From NCBI RefSeq assembly GCF_002214465.1, contig NZ_CP015101.1, positions 503,013 to 567,012 of the forward strand: a stretch of 64,000 nucleotides of DNA, written 5' to 3'. Every line of letters starts with the position of its first letter. Positions within the stretch are counted from its first letter, which is position 1. The notes beneath the pieces are model-generated. The model had not been told where the DNA came from. It did not search any database and was given only the letters and a program-made list of their open reading frames with translations. Shown here one piece after another: positions 19,105-27,367 of the stretch. The DNA is from Thermococcus barossii (lineage in GTDB: Archaea; Methanobacteriota_B; Thermococci; Thermococcales; Thermococcaceae). The position numbers and the translations under genes are program-made.

Positions 19105-19683
19105 ATGCCGTTTAAGCTGCCCATCTTCCGGAAAAAGGTACTCGACCTGCTCGCATCTTCGGACGAGACAAAAGTTATGCACGTGAGCGATACCCCCGAG
19201 AGCGTCTACCGGTTCATAGGCGAGCTAATTGAGAAAACGGACCCGGATTATGTCATCCACACCGGCGACCTGGCCGACAACATAAAACTGGAGAGGCGAC
19301 CCGAGCTGAGGCCCCTGTACAAGGGCGCGATAAGGAAGCTTGCCCACGTCCTCAAAGGTTACGGGGTGGAGCTTTACATCGTTCCGGGAAACGAGGACGA
19401 CCCCGAACTGGTCAGGGAGTTCTTCGGGAAGGCGGTGGTGGAGCCGGGAACGGTCATCGAGATAGAGGGGGTGAAGTTCGCCCTTGGCCATACGTGGAAG
19501 GACGTGGTGAACCTCGATGCCGACTTCAGGCTCTACGGCCACAACTTCAAGCTCATTGAGAGGGGCCTGAACGGCGTTCTCGGCGTCAACTTCGTCCTCC
19601 TGCCGAGCAGGCAGACCTACCGCGTTAAGTATCCCGGGGGAACGGATTTTGATAGGGGTTACAAGATGTGGAGGGGTATGTGA
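19105..19683 (+). CDS. Calcineurin-like metallophosphoesterase-family protein with altered metal motifs
   Basis: This 192-residue protein follows the YfcE-type phosphoesterase order: SDTP (28-31) at motif I, HTGDLADN near 55, VPGNEDD near 96, LGHTW near 130 and YGHNF near 147. Motif I normally reads DxH but has Pro here, and the last motif normally reads GHxH but has Phe. Metal binding may therefore be reduced or different. The stop overlaps the start of the next gene (TGATG), so the two are coupled. It may be a phosphodiesterase or a non-catalytic relative. Confidence 0.8.
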   Translation: MPFKLPIFRKKVLDLLASSDETKVMHVSDTPESVYRFIGELIEKTDPDYVIHTGDLADNIKLERRPELRPLYKGAIRKLAHVLKGYGVELYIVPGNEDDPELVREFFGKAVVEPGTVIEIEGVKFALGHTWKDVVNLDADFRLYGHNFKLIERGLNGVLGVNFVLLPSRQTYRVKYPGGTDFDRGYKMWRGM

Positions 19684-20657
19684 TGAAGGTTCTCCGCTTT
19701 GGGCCGTCCATAATCTTTCTGAGAACCAAAGACTCTGAATCCGTGAAAAAAGCCATTTCCGAGGCCTTCGGTGTCAAGGAACTGTCGACCGACGAGGCCA
19801 TTAAGCTCAGCAGTGAGTTTGAGACCGTCCTGTTCGTGACGGAGGAATGGGAGAAGGAAACCATACCGCCAGAGACGGCTTTCCTCATAGGCTCCCACGC
19901 TCCCGTCGTCCTGAGCGAGATAATCAACCGGAACCTCCCGGTGGAAAAGGTGCACGTTGAGAGCACCCTGATCCTCCTGAGGATACCGACCAACGTTGAG
20001 GAAGGGCTGAGGCTCCTGGCCGAGAAGTACGGCGGCGAGATTATGGACATCCGAACGGCCTTCGATGAGGGTGAGGCGGGGGACACGATAATCGGCGTGA
20101 CGACGAAGAAGCTGAGCGCTCCAATAGGGCCGGAGGAAATCGAGGGTGCGGTACTGATACGCAGGGACTTCCTGAGCGTCTACCGCGAGCTGACCATAGA
20201 TGTCCCCGTGCTCCTCCTCAAGCTCCTCCCGGAGTGGAAGGAGATAACCATCAAGATATACGACACCGACAAGCGCTACGACGAGAACATAGAGAGGCTG
20301 ATGATGGTCATAGAAGATTTGGACCTTGGCTTCGTCGTCGGCGAGGGCTGGGACTGGGACTATCCGAGACCATTCATGCGCGTCCCGGTTTACAAGCTCA
20401 AGCTCCTGACGTGGGAAGACCCGGTGCGCGTCAAGTTCCTGCTGAAGGGCATCGAGTACGTCGGCTACAAGCGCCTCTGCGACATCGACGTCTTCCTTGA
20501 GGGCAAGAAGATTCACTGGACGTCCCTTGGAAAGTACGACTCGAAGTTCGAGCTGGCCAAGGCCGCCCGTGAGGAGCTGGAGAAGAACCTCAGCTGGGAC
20601 GTCTTGGAGAGGTTGCACAGGATAGAGGAAGTCCTGGTAAGAGAATCCAGGGATTAG
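19683..20657 (+). CDS. Conserved hypothetical protein coupled to phosphoesterase-like gene
   Basis: This soluble 324-residue protein has mixed alpha/beta composition, many acidic residues and no membrane segment. ATG 19683 overlaps the upstream TGA and is served by GGAGGGG. A conserved-looking GEGWDWDYPRPF motif lies near residue 225, and the C-terminus is helical. I do not recognise a family. The coupling indicates a partner of the phosphoesterase-like protein. The 3' end overlaps the convergent NSUN gene by four bases. Confidence 0.78.
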   Translation: MKVLRFGPSIIFLRTKDSESVKKAISEAFGVKELSTDEAIKLSSEFETVLFVTEEWEKETIPPETAFLIGSHAPVVLSEIINRNLPVEKVHVESTLILLRIPTNVEEGLRLLAEKYGGEIMDIRTAFDEGEAGDTIIGVTTKKLSAPIGPEEIEGAVLIRRDFLSVYRELTIDVPVLLLKLLPEWKEITIKIYDTDKRYDENIERLMMVIEDLDLGFVVGEGWDWDYPRPFMRVPVYKLKLLTWEDPVRVKFLLKGIEYVGYKRLCDIDVFLEGKKIHWTSLGKYDSKFELAKAAREELEKNLSWDVLERLHRIEEVLVRESRD

Positions 20658-21583
20658 AGCTTCTTAATCTTCGCCACGAAGAAGCCGCTGGTTCCGTGTC
20701 TGTCTGGATAGAAACGCCTTGCCTTTGCTATTTCATCATTCAGCTCAACGCCGAAAGGATTCGTTAAAGCCGGCTCGCCATGGCGGAGGGGCAGGAGCTC
20801 AACGTCGAAGTTATCAAGAACCCACTGGATAACGAACTCATTCTCCTCCGGCTCGAGGGAGCAGGTGGAGTAGACGAGTATACCGCCCGGTTTGAGGTTC
20901 TCGAGGGCGACCTCAATCATCTGCATCTGGAGATTCTGACAGAACTTAACATCATCCATAGTCCTGTTGGACTTACGCTCCGGGTTTTTGTGGATTGTAC
21001 CGGAGCCGGTGCAGGGGGCATCGAGTAGGATTCTGTCGAACTCCACTCCAAGCTCCCCCATGTGGAGCGAGGACCTGTGGATGAGTACCGTGTTGGTCAC
21101 CCCGAGGCGGGAGAGGTTCAGGCGGGTTTCTTTCAGCCTTTCCTCACCGACGTCGAAGGCGTAAATGATGCCCTCATTCTCCATAAGCTGTGCCATGTGG
21201 CTCGTCTTTCCCCCTGGGGCGGCGGCCATGTCGGCAACCACCTCGCCGGGCTTCGGCTCAAGGGCGACGGGAGGGTACATCGAGCTTGCCTCCTGGATGT
21301 AGAGGAGACCGCTCAAGTATTCGGGGGTTGAGGTTATCGAGAACGGCTCCCTCGTCAGGCAGAAGCCCTCCCTCGCCCAGGGGACGCGCCTAAACTGAAA
21401 GCCCTTCTTGTTGAGGAGCTTGGTGAGTCTTGGAACCTCGATGCGGAGCGTGTTTACGCGGAAGCACCTCGGAAGGGGTTTCTCCATCGCCTCCGCTATT
21501 GCCAAGGCACGCTCGCCCCATAGCTCGTAATACCTTTCCGCGAAGATCTTGGAGTAGCCGAGGGAAAACAACCTTTCAAGCAT
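20654..21583 (-). CDS. NOL1/NOP2/NSUN-family RNA cytosine-C5 methyltransferase
   Basis: This 309-residue SAM-dependent RNA m5C methyltransferase has the SAM motif MAAAPGGKTSHMA. Two catalytic cysteines lie in DAPCTGSG and STCSLEPEENE, the pair that characterises RsmB/NSUN enzymes. The N-terminal region with CFRVNTLR fits a family member lacking a PUA domain. ATG 21583 starts the family N-terminus; no Shine-Dalgarno is seen, and a TATA-like TTTTTATATT lies about 25-30 bp upstream, suggesting a leaderless mRNA. The RNA target (tRNA or rRNA) is not assigned. Confidence 0.92.
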   Translation of the reverse strand: MLERLFSLGYSKIFAERYYELWGERALAIAEAMEKPLPRCFRVNTLRIEVPRLTKLLNKKGFQFRRVPWAREGFCLTREPFSITSTPEYLSGLLYIQEASSMYPPVALEPKPGEVVADMAAAPGGKTSHMAQLMENEGIIYAFDVGEERLKETRLNLSRLGVTNTVLIHRSSLHMGELGVEFDRILLDAPCTGSGTIHKNPERKSNRTMDDVKFCQNLQMQMIEVALENLKPGGILVYSTCSLEPEENEFVIQWVLDNFDVELLPLRHGEPALTNPFGVELNDEIAKARRFYPDRHGTSGFFVAKIKKL

Positions 21584-21665
21584 GGTTGGTGGTTGGAGCA
21601 CAAATATAAAAAGATGACCCAGTGAACGTTTCAAGGTTATGAGAACTGTTGAAGTTCCAGATATA

Positions 21666-22544
21666 CTAGGCTTTTTGAATTTTGGTTTTTAGTTTAAACC
21701 ATCTAATCTGATCCCAAGGAACAAAAAATCTTGTCATATAATCATCTGGGTCTATCATTATGAGATATGTTTTATCTGTAAAAGGATCTAAGATGAGTCC
21801 TTTTATCTTATATCCATCTGACAACCCTAATTCTACATAGGGCAATCTTCGAAGTTCTAAAAGACTTATCATATGATATGCCCATATCCGATTAGAAATA
21901 CTCCTATCTACACGATAAAAGATAAATACCCATACCAAACTCCACACAAGGATTTGGGGGAGTATTTCGGAATATTCTAATTTAAGTGCTTGTATTGAGA
22001 AGAGAATCATGAATATTTGGACTATGCCTGAAATAGTAAGAAATAACAGCAAATAACTTGCTGTGCGAAGTTTATTAAGTTTCTTTCCAGGGAAGTTTAG
22101 TCTGAAATCGGTAATAAGGGTATAATTCGGAAAAATTGACATTATGAGGTTCTCGCGGTATGCTATCAAAATAATTGCTAAGAAAGATATTAGAATAAAA
22201 CAATAAATGAATACGTTTGAAATTGATATTGCAAGTTGTCTGTTTTGCTGGGTCATGTATTGAGTTATATCATCCCGAAGAAGGTACTTTTCCAGCAAGG
22301 GAAACCCCAAAATAGCAAGTATAAGAACGGCTAAGTTCAGAATGTTATCCTTTCGCGTAGGTGGTCCTCCCAGATAGTACAACGTGTTATGTATAACCTC
22401 CTCCATTTCCCAATTTAGTCTCCTAAAAACCGGAACATTAGTAATTATAGCTTCTCTGTGAGGTTTTTTAATTATCGGGACTATTACTTCGAAGAAACCT
22501 TTTATCCCGTTCATGACGCCAAATATATCCATAATCCCGACCAT
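21666..22544 (-). CDS. AT-rich orphan integral membrane protein
   Basis: This 292-residue protein has about four strongly hydrophobic segments, near residues 70-88, 105-128, 165-185 and 195-212. A hydrophilic C-terminal domain contains YKIKGLILDPFTDKTYLIMID, which looks beta-rich. Codon use is strikingly different from all neighbours (AAA, ATA, TTA and AAT are frequent), and the whole stretch is clearly AT-rich. No family is recognised. It stands alone between the NSUN and argF genes. The composition suggests recent acquisition or a fast-evolving accessory gene. GTG and ATG starts within the first five codons are equally possible. Confidence 0.72.
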   Translation of the reverse strand: MVGIMDIFGVMNGIKGFFEVIVPIIKKPHREAIITNVPVFRRLNWEMEEVIHNTLYYLGGPPTRKDNILNLAVLILAILGFPLLEKYLLRDDITQYMTQQNRQLAISISNVFIYCFILISFLAIILIAYRENLIMSIFPNYTLITDFRLNFPGKKLNKLRTASYLLLFLTISGIVQIFMILFSIQALKLEYSEILPQILVWSLVWVFIFYRVDRSISNRIWAYHMISLLELRRLPYVELGLSDGYKIKGLILDPFTDKTYLIMIDPDDYMTRFFVPWDQIRWFKLKTKIQKA

Positions 22545-22693
22545 CTTAGTACATTTTAAAGGTCTAAACCTTAAAAGAATTATTGTTTAAGTATCTCACC
22601 CAACGAAACAATCCCTCTTAATCATAGTTATCCGTGGTTATCCATGCAGTATAATTCTACTGAGAACATGAAGTTAAGAAGAAAAGAAAGCCC

Positions 22694-23641
22694 TCAGACC
22701 TTTATCCCGCCCATGACGAGGGCCATAACAGCTTTCTGGGCGTGGAGCCTGTTCTCGGCCTCGTCGAAGACGACGCTGTTCGGGGAATCAACGACGTCGT
22801 CGGTAACCTCCTCGCCCCTGTGGGCCGGGAGGCAGTGCATGAAGATGTAGTCCGGCTTGGCATGCTTGACGAGGTCCTTGTTCACCTGGAACGGCTGGAA
22901 TATTTTCCTCCTCTCCTCTGCCTCGGCCTCCTGTCCCATGCTCGCCCAGACGTCGGTGTAGATGACGTCTGCATCTTTAACGGCCTGGACCGGGTCGTGG
23001 AGGAGCTCGAAGCTGCCGCCGCTCTCGGCCGCGTTCTGCTCGGCCCACTTGATGACCTTCTCGTCTGGCTCGTAGCCCTCAGGCGTGGCAACGACGACGT
23101 TCGCTCCAAGCTTGGTTCCGGCTATCATGAGGGAGTGGGCGACGTTGTTCCCATCGCCGACGTAGACTATCTTGAGGCCCTGAATCCTGCCCTTCTTCTC
23201 AAGGATGGTCTGGTAATCAGCGAGGGCCTGGCACGGGTGGGAGAAGTCCGAGAGACCGTTGATGACCGGGACGCTCGCGTACTTGGCGAGGTCTTCAACG
23301 TCCTTGTGGGCGTAAACCCTCGCCATTATTCCGTCAACGTACCTGCTGAGAACCCTCGCGGTGTCGGCTATCGTCTCACCTCTCCTCAGTTGGAGGTCCT
23401 GAGCGTTGAGGTAGAGTCCGTAGCCTCCGAGCTGATAGATTCCAACTTCAAACGAAATCCTCGTCCTGGTGGAGGGCTTCTGGAATATCATGGCGAGGGT
23501 TTTTCCCTCAAGAACGCGGTGCGGCTTGCCGATTTTGTTCCATATCTTCATCATTTCGGCCGTCTTGAGAATAGTCTCAAGCTCCTCCCTCGTGAAGTCC
23601 TGAAGGCAGAGAACATCCCTTCCTGCAAGGCTAACCACCAT
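22694..23641 (-). CDS. argF: Ornithine carbamoyltransferase
   Basis: This enzyme makes citrulline from ornithine and carbamoyl phosphate. The 315-residue protein carries STRTR (57-61) for carbamoyl phosphate, DFSHPCQAL for catalysis, and HCLPAHRGEE with the ornithine-binding Cys. It is very close in length and sequence to the Pyrococcus furiosus enzyme as I remember it, including the N-terminus MVVSLAGRD, which fixes the start at 23641; GGTGAT lies just upstream. A minus-strand TATA element (GTTATTAAAA, 23680-23671) lies 30 bp before the start. Confidence 0.97.
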   Translation of the reverse strand: MVVSLAGRDVLCLQDFTREELETILKTAEMMKIWNKIGKPHRVLEGKTLAMIFQKPSTRTRISFEVGIYQLGGYGLYLNAQDLQLRRGETIADTARVLSRYVDGIMARVYAHKDVEDLAKYASVPVINGLSDFSHPCQALADYQTILEKKGRIQGLKIVYVGDGNNVAHSLMIAGTKLGANVVVATPEGYEPDEKVIKWAEQNAAESGGSFELLHDPVQAVKDADVIYTDVWASMGQEAEAEERRKIFQPFQVNKDLVKHAKPDYIFMHCLPAHRGEEVTDDVVDSPNSVVFDEAENRLHAQKAVMALVMGGIKV

Positions 23642-23756
23642 GTGCATCACCGAAAAACCTTCGCAGGACGTTTTAATAACCCTTTCGTCGGATAAACCTG
23701 CTCCCGGCTGAAACCTTTTGAGCATTAACGCCCAAGAGCTTTCCAAACGTAATGGA

Positions 23757-23784
23757 CACCGATGCATTTCTTCCTCCATCGGTG
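23757..23784. promoter_or_regulatory. Inverted repeat upstream of argF
   Basis: CACCGATG (23757-23764) and CATCGGTG (23777-23784) form a perfect 8-bp inverted repeat with a 12-base spacer, and a further CCGATGG follows at about 23790. It lies roughly 80-120 bp upstream of the argF TATA box and about 50 bp upstream of the DUF996 gene TATA box. It could be an operator or a stem; no function is known. Confidence 0.4.
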
Positions 23785-23833
23785 CAATTCCGATGGGATC
23801 GTGTCTCAAATTTTATGGGTGGAAGTGAAAAGT

Positions 23834-23869
23834 CTTTTATAAACCACAGTCCAACATTATCTGGGTGAT
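23834..23869 (+). promoter_or_regulatory. Promoter and leader of first DUF996 gene
   Basis: CTTTTATA (23834-23841) is followed 23 bases later by the 13-base leader TTATCTGGGTGAT (23857-23869), which includes the ribosome-binding site. The same TATA, leader and spacing recur before the second DUF996 gene. Confidence 0.6.
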
Positions 23870-23874
23870 GCAAA

Positions 23875-24408
23875 GTGAGTGAATTGAAGAACGCCAAGCT
23901 CCTGGGAGGTGTGGGGGCGATCCTGACCCTCGTGGGGCTTGGCTTTGTGGGCTTCATACTGAAGCTCTTTGCGGTGAAGGATATCGCTGAGGCCACGGGC
24001 AGGGGCGAGATATTCAGCAAGTACCTCTGGGCTGCGATACTGAACATTGTGGCCGCCCTAATCCTCGTGGCGTCACTATGGGGCGTTATGTTTGCCATGG
24101 GTTCTTCCGAATCTCCAGAGGCTATCGTCGGGGCTATGGGCATAGGCGGCATCATAGCGGCGATCATAATGTTTGTTGGAGTGTGGTTCATGAAGCAGAG
24201 CTACGACATGATCTCCGAGGAGACCGGTGTTGGAACCTTCCACACCACAGCACTCCTGTACCTCGCGGGCGCCATCTTGATTCCCATCGGCCTTGGCCTG
24301 GTTATCCTCCTCGTGGCGGCCATCCTTGAGATAGTGGCCTTCTTCTCCCTGCCTGAGGAGCTTGCCAAGCCGGATGAAGGACCGGTTCCCGTTTCATTGG
24401 AGGAATGA
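23875..24408 (+). CDS. DUF996 integral membrane protein (paralogue 1)
   Basis: This 177-residue protein has four hydrophobic segments and the DUF996 pattern: an N-terminal GGVGAILTLVG, then LFAVKDIAEAT, a QSYDMISEETG loop, and a closing AFFSLPEEL. It starts at GTG 23875, using GGTGAT in the leader. The function of DUF996 is unknown. A second copy follows immediately, and two further members lie at 60.8-62.0 kb. The C-terminal tail after LPEEL is short and acidic. Confidence 0.83.
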   Translation: MSELKNAKLLGGVGAILTLVGLGFVGFILKLFAVKDIAEATGRGEIFSKYLWAAILNIVAALILVASLWGVMFAMGSSESPEAIVGAMGIGGIIAAIIMFVGVWFMKQSYDMISEETGVGTFHTTALLYLAGAILIPIGLGLVILLVAAILEIVAFFSLPEELAKPDEGPVPVSLEE

Positions 24409-24468
24409 TATTTCAGCTTCCTCCCCTTTTTGTTATGAATTCAACGTTTCTCATTTCGCTGGAAAACA

Positions 24469-24504
24469 CTTTTATATGCGGAAATCGCACCTTATCTGGG
24501 TGAT
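24469..24504 (+). promoter_or_regulatory. Promoter and leader of second DUF996 gene
   Basis: CTTTTATA (24469-24476) and TTATCTGGGTGAT (24492-24504) are identical in sequence and spacing to the elements before the first DUF996 gene. The surrounding bases differ, which suggests these were conserved under selection after duplication. Confidence 0.6.
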
Positions 24505-24507
24505 AAC

Positions 24508-25164
24508 ATGGGAAGTTTGAAAACCGCACGAACCTGGGGTGGCATCGGTGCCATCTTTAGCCTGTTCTACGTGACGTATTTTGTTGGCTTCATCATGAAG
24601 CTCTTTGCAGTGAAGGAGATAGCAGAGGCCACCAAAAAGGAGAAGATATTCAAGGACTACATATGGGCCGCGATGATGAACATCGCCGCCAGCTTCGTGC
24701 TCTCGTGGGCTTTCTACGATATGTGGGACAAGATGGCGGACGTTATTCATGACCCCGAGAAAGTGGCCGAGTTGATGTCCGTCTTTGGCATGTGGAGCTT
24801 CATTGCCGTGGTGCTCATGATAGTGGGCGTCTGGTTTATGAAGAAGAGCTACGACACGATAGCCCAGGAAACCGGCGTCGCGACATTCCACACGGCGGCG
24901 CTCTTCTACCTCATAGGCTCTATACTCATGCTCCTCATGGTGGGGTACTTCTTCATTCTGGTCGGTGCCATCCTGGAGGTAATGGCGTTCTTCGCCCTCC
25001 CGGAGGAGCTTCCCGGCGCGGTGAGCGGGACACCGACACCAGAACCAGTACCAGAAAAAGCTGAGGGCAGTACGGATGTTGAGGTCTCAGAGAAGCCCGT
25101 GACTTCTGAGGAGAAACCCGCCGAGGCCACTGGGGACGTCCCCGGGGAAACCCCGCAGGAGTAG
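24508..25164 (+). CDS. DUF996 integral membrane protein (paralogue 2) with acidic tail
   Basis: This 218-residue protein has four hydrophobic segments aligned with the first DUF996 copy (GGIGAIFSLFY, KLFAVKEIAEAT, KSYDTIAQETG, AFFALPEEL). A 45-residue Pro-, Glu- and Thr-rich cytoplasmic-type tail follows the last membrane segment and distinguishes it from the neighbour. It has its own promoter. Function unknown. Confidence 0.83.
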   Translation: MGSLKTARTWGGIGAIFSLFYVTYFVGFIMKLFAVKEIAEATKKEKIFKDYIWAAMMNIAASFVLSWAFYDMWDKMADVIHDPEKVAELMSVFGMWSFIAVVLMIVGVWFMKKSYDTIAQETGVATFHTAALFYLIGSILMLLMVGYFFILVGAILEVMAFFALPEELPGAVSGTPTPEPVPEKAEGSTDVEVSEKPVTSEEKPAEATGDVPGETPQE

Positions 25165-25255
25165 ACTCCTTTTGGAGCTCCATTCTCACCATTCAATTTT
25201 TTAGTCCCAAGGTAAACCTAATAAACCCCGGGCTCTTCTATCTCCGGTGGCGCGT

Positions 25256-26005
25256 ATGGGGGATGGGATCAAGGTCACGCTTGTCAATTATACAAAAAAA
25301 CCCCTTGAAACTGTCACCTGGGCGGCGCTCATAAGCTACTGGGATGAATGGGAGACCGAGGCTTTCGGGCGCATGGGCGAGGACGACGTTCGGATGCATC
25401 TTCCCAGGGTTCTCGGCTACGGTCACGAGTCCATTCTTGAACATGCTGTTCTGACGTTTGCGATTGAAGGTTGCTCCCGCGTTTGCAGTCACCAGCTTGT
25501 GAGACACAGGCTCGCGAGCTATACCCAGCAGAGCCAGAGATACGTCATCCTGAACCCCGAAGATGTCGAGGAGACCTTTGTAATTCCCGAATCCATAAAG
25601 GACGACCCGGAACTCCTCGGAGAATGGAAGGAGCTCCTGAAGCGCTCGATCGAGCTCTACAAAAAGACTGTGGAGATGGGAAAACATCAGGAGGACGCGC
25701 GCTTCATCCTTCCCCAGGCGGTAAGGACCAAGCTTGTTGTGACGATGAACCTCCGTGAACTCAAGCATTTCTTCGGCCTCCGTGCCTGCGAGAGGGCCCA
25801 GTGGGAGATAAGGGAAGTCGCCTGGAAGATGCTGGAGGAGATTGCGAAGAACGAGGAGCTCAGGCCGGTGATAAAGTGGGCAAAGCTCGGACCCCGCTGC
25901 ATACAGCTTGGCTACTGCCCTGAGGGCGAGCTCATGCCACCGGGATGCTGGAAGAGAACGAGGGAAAGATGGAGAGCTCTGGCGGGTTCCAAGCCAATGG
26001 TTTAG
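25256..26005 (+). CDS. thyX: Flavin-dependent thymidylate synthase
   Basis: ThyX makes dTMP from dUMP using FAD, NADPH and methylenetetrahydrofolate or a modified folate. The 249-residue protein has the diagnostic RHRxxSxxxxSxR motif as RHRLASYTQQSQR (83-95). It also has the FAD-contact region LRELKHFFGLR, and ends in a Cys-containing tail. ATG 25256 is chosen because GGTGG lies six bases upstream; GTG 25247 is the alternative. It is in the same direction as the DUF996 pair but separated by 91 bp, with a TATA-like CTAATAAAC near 25220. Confidence 0.96.
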   Translation: MGDGIKVTLVNYTKKPLETVTWAALISYWDEWETEAFGRMGEDDVRMHLPRVLGYGHESILEHAVLTFAIEGCSRVCSHQLVRHRLASYTQQSQRYVILNPEDVEETFVIPESIKDDPELLGEWKELLKRSIELYKKTVEMGKHQEDARFILPQAVRTKLVVTMNLRELKHFFGLRACERAQWEIREVAWKMLEEIAKNEELRPVIKWAKLGPRCIQLGYCPEGELMPPGCWKRTRERWRALAGSKPMV

Positions 26006-26047
26006 AAAACTTTTTACGTGGATTTTTTTACAGATTCTCGGTGAGTA

Positions 26048-26746
26048 ATGGTGAAAACCAGAAGCTACGAGGTAGAACTACCCCATTCTTGGGATAGCCT
26101 TCAGGTAATTCTCAGTGAGCCTGAAAAGACCCTTCCGTTCTTCCCGTATTTTGAAAACCTACACAATGATACGGTCAGGTTTAGAGTTCCCAGATTCATA
26201 TTTGACTTCGGTTACGAGTTCACGCTGGCTCTGGGATTTAGAAAGAACGCCGCTGTGTACACTTTTACCGGAGAAAAGGGAGTGCTCACAGTGACGTTTG
26301 AAATGCATGGAAAGAAACTCAAAGTAACTGCCAGCTGGTCGGGATTTGGTGAGCTTCTCATGGGCAAACCACTGGAAAACTTTGCCCGTGGAATAGCCGA
26401 GGCCATTAGGGACTTCTGCAGTGCCCAAGCAACCTGTCCAGCGCTGGAACTGGAGTCTGATGAGGGAGTTGTGCACCACGTAACTCCCGAAAGCGCCCCC
26501 GCTCTCATAAAGAGAATCGTTTGGGAGCTCAGAGGTGACGATTTCATCCTGGAAGGGGTGTCTAACAGGGGGATTAGAATTTCCGCAACTGTAAGGGGAG
26601 GACGGCTTGTAAGGCTTACGGTCAAAGACCCGCTGAACAAAGAAACAGTGATAGAGGCAGACCTGCCGGTTCTGGAGATAGGTCCTGAGCTCTTTGAGGA
26701 CCTTCCACTGGATGACACGTTCAGAATAAAAGTCAGGAGGATTTAG
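26048..26746 (+). CDS. SRPBCC (START-like) domain-type hypothetical protein
   Basis: This 232-residue soluble protein begins with the pattern typical of SRPBCC-fold proteins: a beta strand, then SWDSLQVILSEPEKTLPFFPYFE, resembling the first helix and strand of CoxG or polyketide-cyclase-like domains. Alternating strands and a long C-terminal helix (NFARGIAEAIRDFC) follow to about residue 130. The second half (about 140-232) may be another small beta domain. The fold suggests a hydrophobic ligand pocket; the ligand is unknown. Its 3' end overlaps the convergent HIT gene by 14 bp. Confidence 0.7.
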   Translation: MVKTRSYEVELPHSWDSLQVILSEPEKTLPFFPYFENLHNDTVRFRVPRFIFDFGYEFTLALGFRKNAAVYTFTGEKGVLTVTFEMHGKKLKVTASWSGFGELLMGKPLENFARGIAEAIRDFCSAQATCPALELESDEGVVHHVTPESAPALIKRIVWELRGDDFILEGVSNRGIRISATVRGGRLVRLTVKDPLNKETVIEADLPVLEIGPELFEDLPLDDTFRIKVRRI

Positions 26747-27239
26747 CAGTTTCTTCCACTATCTCTTCTATCGTCCTTTTGAGCTCGTCGTAGGCCTCCT
26801 CCAGCGATTCTGGAATGACCTTGGTGTCCGCTATGACGGGCATAAAGTTGGTGTCTCCGTTCCACCTCGGAACTATGTGAAGGTGCACGTGGTCATCTAT
26901 GCCCGCCCCCGCAACGCGGCCGAGGTTCACGCCGAGGTTGAAGCCGTGTGGGTTCATTGCCCTCTTCAGCGCCTTTATCATGAGCTGGGAAAGCTGCATC
27001 ATCTCAAGAAGCTCGTGGTCGGTTAAATCCTCCCACCTTCCCACGTGCCTGTAGGGAGCTATCATGACGTGACCGGGGTTGTAGGGGTAGTTGTTCATGA
27101 TTACAAAGCAGTGCTTCCCGCGGTAGAGTATGAGTCTCTCCCTATCGCGGTTTTCCTTCGGGAAGTCGCAAAATATGCAGCCATCGTACTTGGGTGAGCG
27201 TATGTATTCTATGCGCCATGGGGCCCACATTATCTTCAT
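26733..27239 (-). CDS. HIT-family nucleotide hydrolase/transferase
   Basis: This 168-residue protein carries the histidine triad HVHLHIVPRW late in the sequence, the N-terminal CIFC zinc-type pair, and the NYPYNPGHVMIAPYRH segment typical of HIT proteins acting on dinucleoside polyphosphates or adenylylated compounds. GGAGGTGAGGGG gives a strong ribosome-binding site at ATG 27239. The substrate is not assigned. Its upstream region abuts that of the divergent phosphoglycerate mutase gene. Confidence 0.94.
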   Translation of the reverse strand: MKIMWAPWRIEYIRSPKYDGCIFCDFPKENRDRERLILYRGKHCFVIMNNYPYNPGHVMIAPYRHVGRWEDLTDHELLEMMQLSQLMIKALKRAMNPHGFNLGVNLGRVAGAGIDDHVHLHIVPRWNGDTNFMPVIADTKVIPESLEEAYDELKRTIEEIVEETAKSS

Positions 27240-27367
27240 CCCCTCACCTCCAGTGGGAGAAAGGGGGAGGGGTTAAAAGCTTTTTTGGAACTCCGGGTGA
27301 TGAAGCCGTTCAAATCCGGCCAACAAAGCTTTTAACTCCAGGTCGCTACTCACTCCAGGTGGTAGGT

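Noticed and set aside
22644-22850. Small plus-strand ORF upstream and antisense to argF
   Set aside because: Mostly antisense to the argF C-terminus; no ribosome-binding site and no recognisable sequence.
27300-27322. tRNA T-arm-like GCCG-TTCAAATC-CGGC, with a nearby GTGATGA resembling a C box
   Set aside because: No acceptor stem, anticodon arm or D box can be drawn around it, and it overlaps the apgM promoter.
27194-27367. Longer N-terminus for phosphoglycerate mutase
   Set aside because: The extra residues overlap the divergent HIT gene start and its promoter and have no family character. ATG 27368 has a ribosome-binding site and gives the expected length.
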